The notes beneath the pieces were generated by a model. It had not been told where the DNA came from, made no database searches, and saw nothing but the letters and a program-made list of their open reading frames with translations. This document shows, in pieces, positions 5,295-5,462 of a stretch of DNA of 5,462 bases. Positions within the stretch are counted from its first letter, which is position 1. The number at the start of each line of letters is the position of its first letter. Both the position numbers and the translations under genes were made by a program. This stretch comes from Christensenella sp. UBA1224 (GTDB lineage: Bacteria; Bacillota; Clostridia; Christensenellales; Aristaeellaceae): positions 13,764 to 19,225 of the forward strand of contig DBXA01000109.1 of assembly GCA_002309235.1 (NCBI GenBank), read 5' to 3'.

Positions 5295-5301
5295 AAGGAG
5301 G
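5295..5301 (+). promoter_or_regulatory. Ribosome binding site deciding the rpsZ start
   Basis: AAGGAGG lies just after the rplE stop and ends 9 bases before the GTG at 5311. An ATG at 5304 is only 2 bases away and out of frame; it would read just MKRG then stop at 5316-5318. Spacing therefore favours the GTG. Confidence 0.8.
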
Positions 5302-5310
5302 ACATGAAGC

Positions 5311-5462
5311 GTGGCTAAGACAAGTCTGAAGATCAAGCAGTCGAGAACGCCCAAGTTCTCCACCCGCGCCTATACTCGCTGCCGTATATGCGGTCGTCCG
5401 CATTCGGTTCTTCGCAAGTACGGCATTTGCCGCGTCTGCTTCCGTGAGCTCGCTTACAAGGG
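5311..5462 (+). CDS. rpsZ: 30S ribosomal protein S14, zinc-binding type, 3' end truncated by window
   Basis: S14 is a late-binding protein of the 30S head next to S3 and S19. Fifty residues are visible of an expected 61. They start MAKTSLKIKQSRTPKFSTRAYTRC, followed by RICGRPHSVLRKYGICRVCFRELAYK. Cys24, Cys27, Cys40 and Cys43 form two CxxC pairs 12 residues apart, the zinc-bound (C+) short form of S14 typical of Bacillota and many other bacteria, unlike the longer cysteine-free E. coli form. The gene is also called rpsN in many annotations. The start is GTG at 5311, with AAGGAGG at 5295-5301. The conserved AKTSLKIKQ follows the start directly, which supports this choice. The frame runs open to the last base of the window, where the next codon begins GG, consistent with the family glycine after AYK. 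Confidence 0.97.
   Translation, partial: MAKTSLKIKQSRTPKFSTRAYTRCRICGRPHSVLRKYGICRVCFRELAYK

Noticed and set aside
4335..5305. Minus-strand open frames at 4335-4757 and 4760-5305, rich in Ala, Asp and Leu
   Set aside because: They are complements of lysine- and valine-rich rplX and rplE. No family resemblance is seen, and they lie wholly opposite certain genes.
1..5462. A new or accessory biological system hidden in the window
   Set aside because: Every stretch is accounted for by conserved ribosomal protein genes with short junctions. No inserted gene, repeat array, mobile element or compositional break is visible on either strand.

Overview
This window is a core ribosomal-protein cluster: the distal part of the S10 operon running directly into the start of the spc operon. 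All thirteen genes are on the + strand. The order is rplD (5' end cut off)-rplW-rplB-rpsS-rplV-rpsC-rplP-rpmC-rpsQ-rplN-rplX-rplE-rpsZ (3' end cut off), that is L4, L23, L2, S19, L22, S3, L16, L29, S17, L14, L24, L5 and S14. It is housekeeping DNA. I see no mobile element, CRISPR array, RNA gene or accessory system, and no gene-free stretch longer than 60 bases.

The organism looks like a Gram-positive bacterium of the Bacillota, most likely Clostridia, with moderately high G+C (clearly above half by eye, many C or G third positions). This rests on the zinc-binding four-cysteine form of S14, the zinc-ribbon tail of L24, the 'LFNLRFQLATGQLENTA' style of L29, strong AGGAGG ribosome binding sites before most genes, and the lack of a break between rpsQ and rplN. 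The placement comes from remembered family patterns, not a search, and I would not go below class level.

Layout: positions 1-441 hold the C-terminal part of L4, overlapping L23 by 4 bases (ATGA). L23 and L2 follow with an 18-base gap. The only sizeable gap, 60 bases at 1584-1643, lies between L2 and S19 and contains a strong GC-rich hairpin without a T-tract. From S19 to S14 the genes are packed with gaps of 3-20 bases, or with a 4-base GTGA overlap (L16/L29). Three genes start with GTG (rpmC, rplX, rpsZ). For rplX and rplE the longest open frame overshoots the start supported by the ribosome binding site, and I have shortened both.

The products together build parts of both ribosomal subunits. 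L4, L22 and L23 line the peptide exit tunnel, and L23 with L29 forms the docking platform at its mouth. L2, L14 and L16 serve the peptidyl-transferase and A-site region and the subunit interface. L5 is in the central protuberance and L24 is an early assembly protein. S3, S14 and S19 are in the 30S head, and S17 is in the 30S body. Tight spacing and overlaps point to one polycistronic message with translational coupling. No promoter or terminator is visible in the window. The points most worth a second look are the rplB-rpsS hairpin and the unusual residues in the tunnel-lining loops of L22 and L4.
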